This document shows positions 7,887-16,396 of a stretch of 62,489 bases of DNA, piece after piece. The notes under the pieces were generated by a model. The model worked only from the letters and a program-made list of their open reading frames with translations, searched no databases and was not told the DNA's origin. How positions within the stretch are numbered: position 1 is the stretch's first letter; each line of letters begins with the position of its first letter. The position numbers and the translations under genes were made by a program. Origin of the DNA: CAVRZY01 sp963725415 (GTDB lineage: Bacteria; Acidobacteriota; Terriglobia; Bryobacterales; Bryobacteraceae); NCBI GenBank assembly GCA_963725415.1, contig CAVRZY010000192.1:1-62489 (forward strand). Reading direction: 5' to 3'.

Positions 7887-7993
7887 CAGCGATTTCGTGA
7901 GCCGTAACCCCTCGGTGCGTTGACAGAACTGAATCTGAAGAAGATCGGACCATCTCCCTTGCTGGGGTCATTTCTGCAAATCTTTGCGGAGGC

Positions 7994-8031
7994 TTGACTT
8001 GGTCTTGTTCTGACACTATAATAAGTGTCAG
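7994..8031 (+). promoter_or_regulatory. IS promoter with palindrome over the -10 box
   Basis: TTGACT (7994-7999), a 17-bp spacer and a perfect TATAAT (8017-8022) form a strong promoter for the DUF6788 and transposase genes. The -10 box lies inside the palindrome CTGACACT-ATAATA-AGTGTCAG (8010-8031), which could be a repressor site. In copy B the -10 is TATCAT but the palindrome arms are kept. Confidence 0.7.
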
Positions 8032-8042
8032 AGAGATACGCC

Positions 8043-8366
8043 ATGTCGTCGGACCCCGAACTCGACCTTCGCGGCCGGCTGGTGCGAAGCCTGGGAGCGT
8101 TACGCGAGATGCTTCCCGGCTCCTTCGTCCAACGTTCCCGCAAGTGCGGCAAGCCCACCTGCCGCTGCGCCGCCGGCGAGAAGCTGCATGCCCAGTTCCT
8201 CCTCTCCGTCCTGGTGGAGGGCAAGCCCAAGACCTTCCATGTGCCCGCCGCGCGGGCGGATGAGGTGCGCAGCAAAGTCGAACAACGCAAACGCTTCGAG
8301 GAGGCAGCGGCCCGGATTGCCCACCTCAACCTGCGGCGCTTTCTCCGCCGGGAGGAGAAAAAGTAG
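8043..8366 (+). CDS. DUF6788-like IS accessory protein
   Basis: A 107-residue basic protein with a cysteine cluster (RKCGKPTCRCAAG) and a helical, very basic tail (RRFLRREEKK). Proteins of this type sit directly upstream of certain DDE transposases and have no established activity; the CxxxxCxC motif suggests zinc binding. This copy is intact, while the copy in IS B is frameshifted. An in-frame GTG at 8025 is an alternative start. Confidence 0.7.
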   Translation: MSSDPELDLRGRLVRSLGALREMLPGSFVQRSRKCGKPTCRCAAGEKLHAQFLLSVLVEGKPKTFHVPAARADEVRSKVEQRKRFEEAAARIAHLNLRRFLRREEKK

Positions 8367-8368
8367 CC

Positions 8369-9625
8369 TTGCGCCGCCACCAGTTCGAAACCTATCTCGA
8401 CAAGGTCTTCGACTGGACTGCGCCGGTGGCGACCATGGCGGAAGGCCGGCAGAACCCGCCTCATCCCTGGCCGAAGGTGTTCGATGCGGTGTTCCTGGGA
8501 TCGGCCTGTCAGTTTGGTCCGGTTCACCGGATCGAGGCGGAGTGCAAGGACGGCGTGCTCAGAAACGGATCGGACCGCTGAGCGAGGACACCATCGGCTA
8601 CGCTCTTCAACGCCAGTCCCCGGAAGAGGTGTTTGATCTCGGTTGTCGGTCGCCCGGCAACTGAAGCGCAACGGCGTGCTGCACTCAGACTGGGCCAGGG
8701 GGCGGGTGGTGGCCGCGGTGGATGGAATCGAGATTTGCAGTTCGTATTGCCGGTGCTGCGAAGCTTGCCTGGAGAGAACCGTCCAGCGGAAGGTGGACGG
8801 CAAGCTGGAGGAGTGGACGCAGTACTACCACCGCCTCTCTGCCGTTACGGTGGTGAGCACGCCGTTTCCGATCTTCTTGGGAGTCCGATTTCAGAAATCC
8901 GGCGAAACGGAAGTGGCTTGTTCACTGGCCCTATTGAAGGAACTGGTGGCCAAGCTGGGCAAGCGTTTTGTCGACATCCTGGTCGCCGACGCGCTGTATT
9001 TGCAGACCCCGTTCGTCCAGGCATTGGAATCGCTGGGCCTGGAATGGGTGATCAACCTCAAGGACAACCAGCCGGATTTGGCGGCCGAAGCCGAGCTACT
9101 GACGAACCGCCCAGCCGACTGTCGCGACGCCAGCGCGCAAGAGGAGTTGCAGCTCTGGCATCTGCCGGAAGTGGACTGGCCCGTCGCCGACCGTCTCGTT
9201 CGAGTCGTGAAGACGGTTCGGGTGCAAAACGCCAACCGCGTCGCCGTCCGAAAGCAAAACGGCCAGCCAATCAATCCAGAGAAAAACAGCCGGCGCCCAT
9301 CGTGAGCACCAACTTCTATGCGACGAATGTGGATCTGGGCGCGATTCCGCCTCAGTTCATCCATCAACTCGGTCGCAGCCGTTGGGTCATCGACGCGCAG
9401 GCCTTCCAAACCATCACCACGGACTGCCACCTGAAGCAGCCCTCGGTTCATCAAAGCCGTGCCCTCGTGGTGCTCACCATGGTCCGGGTACTGGCCTACA
9501 CCCTGGCGATGGTCTTCTACTTCCGCCAGGTGCGCAGCCATGCGCGCACGGCCCCGCCCAGCTTCTGCGAGATGGCGCGGCAGTTCGGCTACGCGTTTCT
9601 CACGCTGCGGTTCGATTCCAGTTGA
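8369..9625 (+). pseudogene. IS copy A DDE transposase, frameshifted
   Basis: By comparison with copy B, the reading frame starts at TTG 8369 and is broken near 8555, 8645 and 9265. The pieces carry KVFDAVFLGSACQFGPVHRI at the N-terminus, VDGIEICSSYCRC and LLKELVAKLGKRFVDILVAD in the middle, and INLKDNQPD and RSRWVIDAQAFQTITTDCHL near the end. These fit an IS4/DDE_Tnp_1-type transposase of about 420 residues. The C-terminal segment missing from copy B is present here. It is unlikely to give an active protein. Confidence 0.8.
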
Positions 9626-9922
9626 GATCCTTCCGCCGCTCTCCGCTCGCGCCGCTGTCCACTTGCTGCTCCATATCCGGTGCCCGCCGCTGGCGCCGTG
9701 CCCCCCTATTCCCCTCGCCGGCTTCATCAACCCGCCGGGAGGGCCGGAACCCAGGTCCTACAAGCGAAAACCGCCTTTGCAAGCCCTCTCACTGGCCCTC
9801 CAGCGCAAAACTCCATTCCGCCCTTGCGGTTATCGCGCCACCATACACCGCCTTGCGAAATCGCTGTTTCCACCCTGAAGAGGTGCCCCGCAGCGGAAGC
9901 GGTTGTGGTACTATTCGGTGCA

Positions 9923-12199
9923 ATGCGCCAAGTCGGACGGCCGCGGGATCTGCTCAGCCGTACCCACCACGCCAGCGATGAGATCATGCGATGCATCCTC
10001 CGGTGCGACCGCGAGCAGACCTTCGGTACCGTGGCCCGCCAGTTGCACGATCTGCTGGAGGCTGAATCTTGCGGCCTATTCTTGGTCCCTGAGGACGCTC
10101 CGAAGGAACTCCACCTAGTGGCCACCTACTCGGATGCCTACGGAGTCGACTTTAAGCCGGTCACCCTGAAGATTCAGAGCGTTGCCGGTGGGGGACTTAC
10201 AGGCCATCTCGCAGACCAGGGAGAGATCGCAGAGCTGCACGGAGAGAAACTGCGTGACAACCCTTACGTCGCGGGCCGGCCCATGGAGCACTTGGCTTCC
10301 GGAAAGTGCTTTGCCTTGCTGGTGGTGCCGGTGAAGGGCCGGCATGACGAGCTGCTGGGGCTGCTGAAGCTGGACAACAAGAAGAACCCCCAGGGCCAAC
10401 CCGATCCAGACCGTCATTTCGGTGAGGAAGACAGGGTTATTGGGGACATGTTCGCCAGCAAGATTGCGCTGTTGCTGGAGAGCTTGCGAGCCATCGACGC
10501 CTGCCGGAAGCTGACCAGCGCGATTCTGGAGGCCAGGCAACTGGACGACGTCCTGGGCGAAATCCTCCAGCGCGGCCTGGCGCTGTTGCGGGCCGACCGC
10601 GGGGACTTTGCTTGGTGGGATGAGGGGCAACAGAAGCTCATTCTGAGAGCGCGCCTCGGAGAGGGCAATCTGGAAATCGGTCAAGCCATCCCTCCGCGCA
10701 GCATCATGCAGAAGACCTGGAAGGACAAGGCGGGCCAGACGGAAAACGATGTGGCCCAGTGCCCGGATTACTATCTCTTGGACCGCCGGACCCAGAGTGA
10801 GATCACCGAGCTCATCAAGCATGGGCCCCGCGCACTCGGCGTATTGAACGCCGAATCGTTCCGGAAGGACCATTTCGACGGCCATGATCGGGATGTGCTG
10901 CAACTGCTGGCGGAGTACGCGGCCATCGCCGTCAAAGCGGTCGGCAAAGAGGTTGCTTTCCGCGACCTCGTTGAACGCCTAGCGGAACAGCCGGCAGAAC
11001 CGCAGGGGTACTGGACCAAGGCCCTCGAATACATGCGGGAAACCTTCGGGTTCGACGTCGGACTGGTCTATATCCCTGACGAAGTGCAGCCGCGACTGCG
11101 TTGCGTGGCCTGGATCGGTTGCGACGGGCTGAACGTCGATCCAAGTACCTTCGGTTTCAGGCTAGACGAGACGGCCCTGGCAACCAAGGTGTTCAACAAA
11201 GAGAAGCCGTATTTCTCTCCCAGGCCATGGGAGGACCCGGAAGTCAGCCAGCGCGGTGTGGAAGCGTTCCAGATCAAGAGCCCACTGCTGGGACTGCCCC
11301 TGATCTATCGCGAGAAAGTGCTCGGTGCTCTGGTCGCCTGGACCAGGAGAGGCCCCGAGCTGCCGACCCGGTTCCACCTGGAGGAGTTGAAACCTCTGGC
11401 AGTGATGGCCTCGGTCGCCACTGCCATTGAGGAGTCCGAGAGGTACCAGCACAGATTCCTGCAACTCGCCATTCACCGCGTGAAGAGCCCGCTGCAGTCA
11501 ATTCTCGGTTGTGTCGAGAAGGTCATGCCAGGCGGCAGGGCTACTGAGGAGGAGCGTGCCGAGTCCTTGGGCCATCTGCAAGAGGAAACGAAGGACCTCG
11601 ACCGGCTGATAGTACGCGCCGCGCGGTACACCAGGTTATGGAGGGAACCTCTGACCCTTGCCGAGGTCGATCTCAGGACACTGGTGAAGGCCGCCGCTGA
11701 GGGGTTTGAATCGCAAGCCCGACAGAAGGGTGTGGAGCTTGAAGTAACGCTCCCGGAGCGCCCTTGCCCGGTTTGCGCCGACCATGCGGCCATCAAGGAA
11801 GCGCTTGCAAACCTGATCGACAACGCCCTGAAGTTCTCGCCTGCTCAAGCGGCCGTGAAGATTGAGCTTGGCACTGCGCCCGATTTGTTCAAGATCAGCG
11901 TAACCGACCGGGGGCCGGGCTTTTCCGCCGACCAACGGTATTTGATGCTGGAGCCTTTTGCCAGTAGCATCCCTCCGGGAGGGAAATCAGCCGGTAGTGG
12001 TTTAGGCTTGCCCATCGCCCGCACCATTGTGGACCGGCACGGTGGTAAACTGGATTTCAGCCAGGGCCCCGGCGGCGGCTCATGTTTCTGGTTCACGCTG
12101 CCGATAAGCCCAATAGATTCGGAGGCTCAAGATGTCAGCCGTATCGGAAGCCATTGCCACAAAGAAAATCCTGATTGTCGAAGACAAAGCGGTTCATAG
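9923..12199 (+). CDS. Multi-GAF sensor histidine kinase
   Basis: A 758-residue cytoplasmic protein with no membrane segments. Roughly three GAF domains (about residues 25-190, 200-345 and 360-510) are followed by a dimerisation helix with the phospho-acceptor histidine at about 518 (LAIHRVKSPLQ). The catalytic ATPase domain then shows N box LANLIDNALKF near 630, G1 DRGPGF and G2 GSGLGLPI. GAF domains usually bind cyclic nucleotides, haem or other small ligands. The next gene encodes a receiver and overlaps by 68 bp, so they form a two-component pair. The frame is open back to the IS boundary and no Shine-Dalgarno is obvious, so the start is uncertain; GTG 9905 is an alternative. Confidence 0.85.
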   Translation: MRQVGRPRDLLSRTHHASDEIMRCILRCDREQTFGTVARQLHDLLEAESCGLFLVPEDAPKELHLVATYSDAYGVDFKPVTLKIQSVAGGGLTGHLADQGEIAELHGEKLRDNPYVAGRPMEHLASGKCFALLVVPVKGRHDELLGLLKLDNKKNPQGQPDPDRHFGEEDRVIGDMFASKIALLLESLRAIDACRKLTSAILEARQLDDVLGEILQRGLALLRADRGDFAWWDEGQQKLILRARLGEGNLEIGQAIPPRSIMQKTWKDKAGQTENDVAQCPDYYLLDRRTQSEITELIKHGPRALGVLNAESFRKDHFDGHDRDVLQLLAEYAAIAVKAVGKEVAFRDLVERLAEQPAEPQGYWTKALEYMRETFGFDVGLVYIPDEVQPRLRCVAWIGCDGLNVDPSTFGFRLDETALATKVFNKEKPYFSPRPWEDPEVSQRGVEAFQIKSPLLGLPLIYREKVLGALVAWTRRGPELPTRFHLEELKPLAVMASVATAIEESERYQHRFLQLAIHRVKSPLQSILGCVEKVMPGGRATEEERAESLGHLQEETKDLDRLIVRAARYTRLWREPLTLAEVDLRTLVKAAAEGFESQARQKGVELEVTLPERPCPVCADHAAIKEALANLIDNALKFSPAQAAVKIELGTAPDLFKISVTDRGPGFSADQRYLMLEPFASSIPPGGKSAGSGLGLPIARTIVDRHGGKLDFSQGPGGGSCFWFTLPISPIDSEAQDVSRIGSHCHKENPDCRRQSGS

Positions 12200-12569
12200 G
12201 TTCCTGCTCGAGAGTGAATTCAGGGGAGCCTATGAAACCGTACTCGCGGTTGATGGTGAGACTGCCCTGGCACACCTGCCGCCCGGACTCCCTCCGGAGT
12301 TCGATCTCGCCATCGTGGATCTTGGGCTGCCGGAACGAGAGGGGCGGATACCAACCTTCGACGAGGGCTTCAAGATCCTGAGCGCGCTTCAGGAGTTGCG
12401 GAACAAGTTCGGGAAGCCGCTGATCATCGTGATGGTGTCTGCCGATGTGGGGCGTGAACTCCAGGAGCGGCTTAGAGCATTTACCATCGTGTGCGTTCTT
12501 GAAAAGCCTTTTTCGCTGACGGGATTGAGGCAGCAGGTGGAGCGGTTGCTGGGCGACGACGTCGGCTAG
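12132..12569 (+). CDS. Single-domain response regulator receiver
   Basis: A 145-residue CheY-like receiver without an output domain. The conserved sites are visible: acidic pair in ILIVEDKAV, phospho-accepting Asp in AIVDLGLPE, Ser in IVMVSAD and Lys in LEKPF. It overlaps the end of the kinase gene in another frame, so the two are translated together. Since it has no DNA-binding domain, the phosphoryl signal probably acts through protein contact. The next gene, a SIR2-like protein 43 bp downstream, is a candidate partner by position only. Confidence 0.88.
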   Translation: MSAVSEAIATKKILIVEDKAVHRFLLESEFRGAYETVLAVDGETALAHLPPGLPPEFDLAIVDLGLPEREGRIPTFDEGFKILSALQELRNKFGKPLIIVMVSADVGRELQERLRAFTIVCVLEKPFSLTGLRQQVERLLGDDVG

Positions 12570-12612
12570 GACGGCCGCTGGGGCGCGCGGAGAGCACTAC
12601 CAGGGGACACGG

Positions 12613-14061
12613 ATGCCCACAGCAACGGTCGATGATATTCTCACGTGCTTGCGCCAATTCGACGGGCGCACGGCGGACTACGTTCTGTGGCTGGGGGCCG
12701 GGGCATCGGTGAGTTCCGGTATTCCCTCCGCCGACGACATCGTCACCGACCTGCTTCGGGAGTCTCACGCGGAACGGACCAAGCTGCTTGCGGGAACCCG
12801 CAATCCGGTCTCCAGACAGGATGTGCGACGCTGGGCCCAGGACAATCTACCTTGGTTCGCCGCCCGCGACAGCAAGTCCGAATACGCCCTCGCCTTGGAG
12901 AACGTTCTGAAGCCCCGAGGCATGCGCAACCAGCGTCTGAGGCGGCTGATGCGTCATGCCAAGCCGAGCAAAGGCTACTCCCTTCTTGGCCTCCTTCTCA
13001 AGAAAGGCCTCTTCGACACTGTTGTGAGCACAAACTTCGACGATCTGGTGCGGGTGAGCTGCGCGCAGGTCCTTGGCCCACCCATCACCACAGTCAACAC
13101 ATCGGACCAGTTTCGCCAGTTGGGGCCTCATTCTGAAGAAGTGCGGCTCCTGCGGCTCCACGGTGACTTCGACCACGGCGACCTCCTCAACACCGAGCGC
13201 GAGCTCGAGGCAACGCCAGAGGAGAGGTTCGCCGCGGTACGCAGGTTGTTCGCATTCTACGGGTTAATTGTCATCGGGTACGGCGGTTGGGATGTCAACC
13301 TAATGCGCAGAGTTTTTGCCCCCCTGTGGACAGAAAGGGATAACAACGTCCTATTGAAGGGCGTTTACTGGTGCCACTTGAGAGGCAGTGTGCTCTCCCA
13401 CCACGTGCAGGCGTTGCTGGAGCAGGCCCCGGCCGGTCGCGCCTTTTCAGTCGAAATCACAGGCTTCGACGAGCTCATTAGCCAACTAGCCGCCCACTTC
13501 GGGGTGCGGCTGCCGTATGAACTGGAGTTCGCCGAGGGACTCCGGGTGGCCTCAGAAGCGCACGCCTTCATCAAGGATCTGTTGGACAAGATCTTGTTCC
13601 CCGCCAGCCCCGCCGACCTCCTCAAGACACAGCAGGAGGTCCTGAATCGGATGGCGAGTGGGCTGGACCTGCGGCAGGCGGCGCTGGTCCACCGCGCTCC
13701 CGAATCGGGGAGCTTCCAGACTGTTGCCAGGTTCAACGCTCCCGCCGCGGCGTCTGAGGTCCGTCTCGACAGCGGTCTGCTGGCGCGTGTAACTGGACCT
13801 GAGGTTGACACTCTCAGTTTCGAGCCCTCTCAGGTCGCACACGACCCGTCTTATGAGGCATTCTGGGAGAGCCGCTACATTCAGAGCTTCTTTGTCTGGC
13901 GCTCTGGCCAACTGGCAGGATTCGTGACGTTTGGTTCTGATCAGCCTCTGGCCGACAACTCCGGGTTCGTCAAGAACGTTGTTCGCATACTGGTGTGTGC
14001 TCCTGAGTTCGCGGCCCAGGTGCCGGCCGCGGGTTCGGCCCGTGCGGGCGCGGCCGGGTGA
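12613..14061 (+). CDS. SIR2-like NAD-binding protein with C-terminal GAF-like region
   Basis: The 482-residue protein carries a SIR2 (STIR/SIR2_2-type) Rossmann domain. GAGASVSSGIP at 28-38 binds NAD, TNFDDL at 140-145 holds the conserved Asn/Asp, LHGD at 182-185 holds the catalytic His, and IGYGGWD lies near 221-227. The C-terminal third (about 340-470, FQTVARFNAPAA ... FFVWRSGQLAGFVTFGSD) looks like a GAF domain by eye. SIR2 domains in several anti-phage systems destroy NAD+ to stop infected cells. A two-component pair precedes it in the same operon, so a signal-controlled NADase is a reasonable but unproven reading. All motif residues appear intact. Confidence 0.8.
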   Translation: MPTATVDDILTCLRQFDGRTADYVLWLGAGASVSSGIPSADDIVTDLLRESHAERTKLLAGTRNPVSRQDVRRWAQDNLPWFAARDSKSEYALALENVLKPRGMRNQRLRRLMRHAKPSKGYSLLGLLLKKGLFDTVVSTNFDDLVRVSCAQVLGPPITTVNTSDQFRQLGPHSEEVRLLRLHGDFDHGDLLNTERELEATPEERFAAVRRLFAFYGLIVIGYGGWDVNLMRRVFAPLWTERDNNVLLKGVYWCHLRGSVLSHHVQALLEQAPAGRAFSVEITGFDELISQLAAHFGVRLPYELEFAEGLRVASEAHAFIKDLLDKILFPASPADLLKTQQEVLNRMASGLDLRQAALVHRAPESGSFQTVARFNAPAAASEVRLDSGLLARVTGPEVDTLSFEPSQVAHDPSYEAFWESRYIQSFFVWRSGQLAGFVTFGSDQPLADNSGFVKNVVRILVCAPEFAAQVPAAGSARAGAAG

Positions 14062-14227
14062 CGATCGCCATGCAGCGATTTCGTAAACCGCAGCCGCCCG
14101 GCTTGCCGATCGATCTGAATTTCAACAGGATCGGCGGCCGCCTCTCCCGAGCGTCATTCCTGCAAATCTCCAGGGGGCTTGACTTTCCCCGTTTCTGACA
14201 CTATCATAAGTGTCAGAGAGATTCGCC

Positions 14228-14550
14228 ATGCCTTCGGACCCCGAACTCTACCTTCGCGGCCGGTTGGTACGAAGCCTGGGAGCGTTACGCGAGATGCTTC
14301 CCGGCTCCTTCGTCCAACGTTCCCGCAAGTGTGGCAAGCCCACCTGCCGCTGCGCCGCCGGCGAGAAGCTGCATGCCCAGTTCCTCCTCTCCGTACTGGT
14401 GGAGGGCAAGCCCAAGCCTTCCATGTGCCCGCCGCGCGGGCGGATGAGGTGCGGGGCAAAGTCGAACAACGCAAACGCTTCGAAGAGGCGGCGGCCCGGA
14501 TTGCCCACTTCAACCTGCGGCGCTTTCTTCGCCGAGAGGAGAAAAAGTAG
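14228..14550 (+). pseudogene. DUF6788-like protein, frameshifted copy
   Basis: The sequence is nearly identical to the intact copy at 8043. One A is missing near 14417 (copy A has AAGACCTTCC, copy B AAGCCTTCC). The frame therefore switches between the GKPK and FHVPAARADEVRGK parts and the protein cannot be made whole. Confidence 0.75.
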
Positions 14551-14552
14551 CC

Positions 14553-15803
14553 TTGCGCTGCCACCAGTTCGAAACCTATCTCGACAAGGTATTCGATTGG
14601 GAGGGCTTGATCGCGGCCTTGCCCGAAGGCCGACAGAATCCACGGCACCCCTGCTCCAAGGTCTTTGACGCGGTGTTCCTGGGATCGGCTTGCCACTTCG
14701 GTCCGGTCCACCGCATTGAGGCCGAATGCGGCCGGGGCGTGTTGCGCAAACGCATTGGGCCGCTCAGCGAGGACACCGTCGGCTACGCTCTCCAGCGGCA
14801 AGCCCCTGAACCGATCTTCGATCTTGGCTGCCAGGTGGCGAGACAACTAAAGAGGAACGGGGTGCTGCGCTCGGACTGGGCCAGGGGGCGAGTGGTCGCC
14901 CCCGTGGATGGAATCGAGATTTGCAGTTCTTACTGCCGCTGCAGTGAGACCTGCCTGGAGAGAAGCGTGGAGCGGAAGGTCCACGGCCAATTGCCGCACT
15001 GCACGCAGTACTACCATCGCCTGTCTGCGGTTACGGTCGTGAGCACGCCGTTTCCGGTCTTCCTGGGAATCCGATTCCAGAAGTCCGGCAAGACCGAAGT
15101 GGCTTGTTCACTGGCCCTACTGAAAGAACTCGTGGCCAAGCTGGGCAAGCGTTTTGTCGACATCATCGTCGCCGACGCGCTGTATTTACAGACCCCCTTT
15201 GTGCAGGCATTGGAATCGCTGGGCCCAGAATGGGTGATCAACCCCAAGGACAACCAGCCGGATTTGGCGACCGAAGCCGAACGGCTCACCAACCGCCCAG
15301 CCGACTATCGCGACGTCGGCATGCAAGAGGAATTGCAGCTCTGGCACCTACCGGAAGTGGACTGGCCCGTTGCCGATCGTCTCGTGGGAGTCGTGAAAAC
15401 GGTTCGTGTACAAAACGGCAATCGCGTCACCATCCAGAAGCACGACGGTCGCCCAGTGAAGGAGAAACAGCCAGCGCCCATCGTCAGCACCAACTTCTAT
15501 GCGACCAATGTGGATCTGGGCGGGATTCCTCCTCTGTTCATCCGCCAACTCGGCCGCAGCCGCTGGGTCATTGACGCGCAAGCGTTCCAAACCATCACCA
15601 CGGACCGCCACCTGAAGCAGCCCTCCGTCCATCAAACAGGTACGCAGCCATTGTCGCACCGCTGTCCCCTGGCTGCCCTGCATCCGGCACCCACCGCTGG
15701 TGCCGCGGCCCCCCTATTGCCCTCGCCGCCTTCATCAACCCGCCGGGGGCTCGGAAACAAGGTCCTCCGGGCGAAAACCGCCTTTACAATCCCGACTTAC
15801 TGA
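14553..15803 (+). CDS. IS copy B DDE transposase with altered C-terminus
   Basis: Starting at TTG 14553, this copy keeps one open frame through the region where copy A is broken. It includes GRGVLRKRIGPLSEDTVGYA, VDGIEICSSYCRCSETC, FVDIIVADALYLQTPF and RSRWVIDAQAFQTITTD. After HLKQPSVHQTG the sequence jumps to a region that is non-coding in copy A, because of an internal deletion. The last 50 or so residues are junk and the C-terminal segment with the final acidic residue region (VLTMVRVLAYTLAM in copy A) is lost. The protein is probably inactive. Confidence 0.75.
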   Translation: MRCHQFETYLDKVFDWEGLIAALPEGRQNPRHPCSKVFDAVFLGSACHFGPVHRIEAECGRGVLRKRIGPLSEDTVGYALQRQAPEPIFDLGCQVARQLKRNGVLRSDWARGRVVAPVDGIEICSSYCRCSETCLERSVERKVHGQLPHCTQYYHRLSAVTVVSTPFPVFLGIRFQKSGKTEVACSLALLKELVAKLGKRFVDIIVADALYLQTPFVQALESLGPEWVINPKDNQPDLATEAERLTNRPADYRDVGMQEELQLWHLPEVDWPVADRLVGVVKTVRVQNGNRVTIQKHDGRPVKEKQPAPIVSTNFYATNVDLGGIPPLFIRQLGRSRWVIDAQAFQTITTDRHLKQPSVHQTGTQPLSHRCPLAALHPAPTAGAAAPLLPSPPSSTRRGLGNKVLRAKTAFTIPTY

Positions 15804-15873
15804 CACTCCCGCTCAAGACTCCATTCCCTCCATGCGGTTATCGCGTCCCGGCGCACCGATTGCGAAATCGCTG

Positions 15874-15883
15874 GCACGCAGTT
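15874..15883. repeat. Target-site duplication, right (GCACGCAGTT)
   Basis: An exact copy of the ten bases at 7877-7886, here immediately outside the right terminal repeat of IS copy B. See the composite transposon entry. Confidence 0.85.
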
Positions 15884-15891
15884 TCCGCCAC

Positions 15892-15920
15892 TTGACGTCA
15901 GCATCGTTTTGCTGTATTTT
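15892..15920 (+). promoter_or_regulatory. Predicted promoter for the RHH gene
   Basis: TTGACG (15892-15897), a 17-bp spacer and TATTTT (15915-15920) lie 22 bp before the ATG of the ribbon-helix-helix gene, leaving a very short leader with an AAAGGA ribosome site. Confidence 0.45.
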
Positions 15921-15941
15921 TGCAGTAGAAAGGATGCAAAA

Positions 15942-16154
15942 ATGGCGCGCTATACCATCGATTTTGGGGACAAGCTCGACCAGATGCTGGCCGAACTCGC
16001 CGACGAGAAGGGAACCACCAAGGCAGAGGTCATCCGGCGAGCAATTGCGACGTATCGTTACTTAACCAAAGAGGTAGCTGGAAGCAACAACACCGTCAAG
16101 GTGTCGTTGTCAACTAACACCGACGAGGTGGTCAAGGACGTGATCCTCCCATAG
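15942..16154 (+). CDS. Ribbon-helix-helix (CopG/Arc-type) DNA-binding protein
   Basis: A 70-residue protein, MARYTIDFGDKLDQMLAELA..., with a beta strand and then two helices including TTKAEVIRRAIATYRYL. This is the standard RHH fold used by antitoxins and small repressors. ATG 15942 is preferred to the upstream in-frame start because AAAGGA sits just before it. It is followed 9 bp later by a small membrane protein, not by a recognisable toxin, so an antitoxin role is uncertain. It lies just outside the composite transposon. Confidence 0.7.
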   Translation: MARYTIDFGDKLDQMLAELADEKGTTKAEVIRRAIATYRYLTKEVAGSNNTVKVSLSTNTDEVVKDVILP

Positions 16155-16162
16155 GAGCCACT

Positions 16163-16375
16163 GTGGAGCAGCCCAGCAAAGCCCTGCCGCCGATTCCGTC
16201 CAACCTCGCTGATGCGAAGTCCTTTTTCGACAGCTACAAAGCCTTGAACGACCTGGCGGTGGATCGCACGATCAAGCTGTTCGACACAGTCGTGGCAAAA
16301 GCCTTGCTGCCGCTGTTCACAGCGATCCTGGGCTACATTTTTGGGTCGCGGGCTGAAAGCACCGGCAGAGCGTGA
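16163..16375 (+). CDS. Small single-pass membrane protein, 70 aa
   Basis: No family recognised. GTG start with AGGAGCC upstream. The first 45 residues are polar and helical (NLADAKSFFDSYKALNDLAV), and one hydrophobic helix follows (ALLPLFTAILGYIFGSR). It is probably co-transcribed with the RHH gene 9 bp upstream. Some phage-related and toxin-like small proteins share this layout, but nothing specific can be claimed. Confidence 0.5.
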   Translation: MEQPSKALPPIPSNLADAKSFFDSYKALNDLAVDRTIKLFDTVVAKALLPLFTAILGYIFGSRAESTGRA

Positions 16376-16396
16376 GCGGGGCTTCGAGCAGCCGCC

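Larger units (their letters stand above)
7887..9866 (+). mobile_element. IS copy A (IS4-superfamily-like, DUF6788 plus DDE transposase)
   Basis: This 1980-bp element is bounded by CAGCGATTTCG at 7887 and its reverse complement ending at 9866. It encodes an intact DUF6788 protein and a transposase broken by at least three frameshifts. Copy B at 14073 is similar along its whole length except for a deletion of roughly 180 bp near the 3' end of its transposase gene. Confidence 0.85.
7887..15873. mobile_element. Composite transposon carrying kinase, receiver and SIR2 genes
   Basis: Two directly repeated copies of the same insertion sequence (7887-9866 and 14073-15873) flank three genes: a GAF histidine kinase, a receiver protein and a SIR2-like protein. 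All four IS ends carry CAGCGATTTCG. The outer ends are bounded by an identical 10-bp target duplication, while the inner ends have unrelated flanks. This is the textbook structure of a composite (compound) transposon. Both IS copies now have damaged transposase genes, so the unit is probably no longer mobile unless helped in trans. Confidence 0.85.
14073..15873 (+). mobile_element. IS copy B
   Basis: This 1801-bp copy is bounded by CAGCGATTTCG at 14073 and its reverse complement ending at 15873. It differs from copy A by a one-base deletion in the DUF6788 gene and a deletion of roughly 180 bp removing the 3' part of the transposase gene. The 225-bp stretch from 15640 to its right end holds no further gene. 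Confidence 0.85.

Noticed and set aside
15942..16375. A toxin-antitoxin pair formed by the RHH protein and the small membrane protein.
   Set aside because: Gene order fits, but the membrane protein matches no toxin family I know, so only the separate genes are reported.
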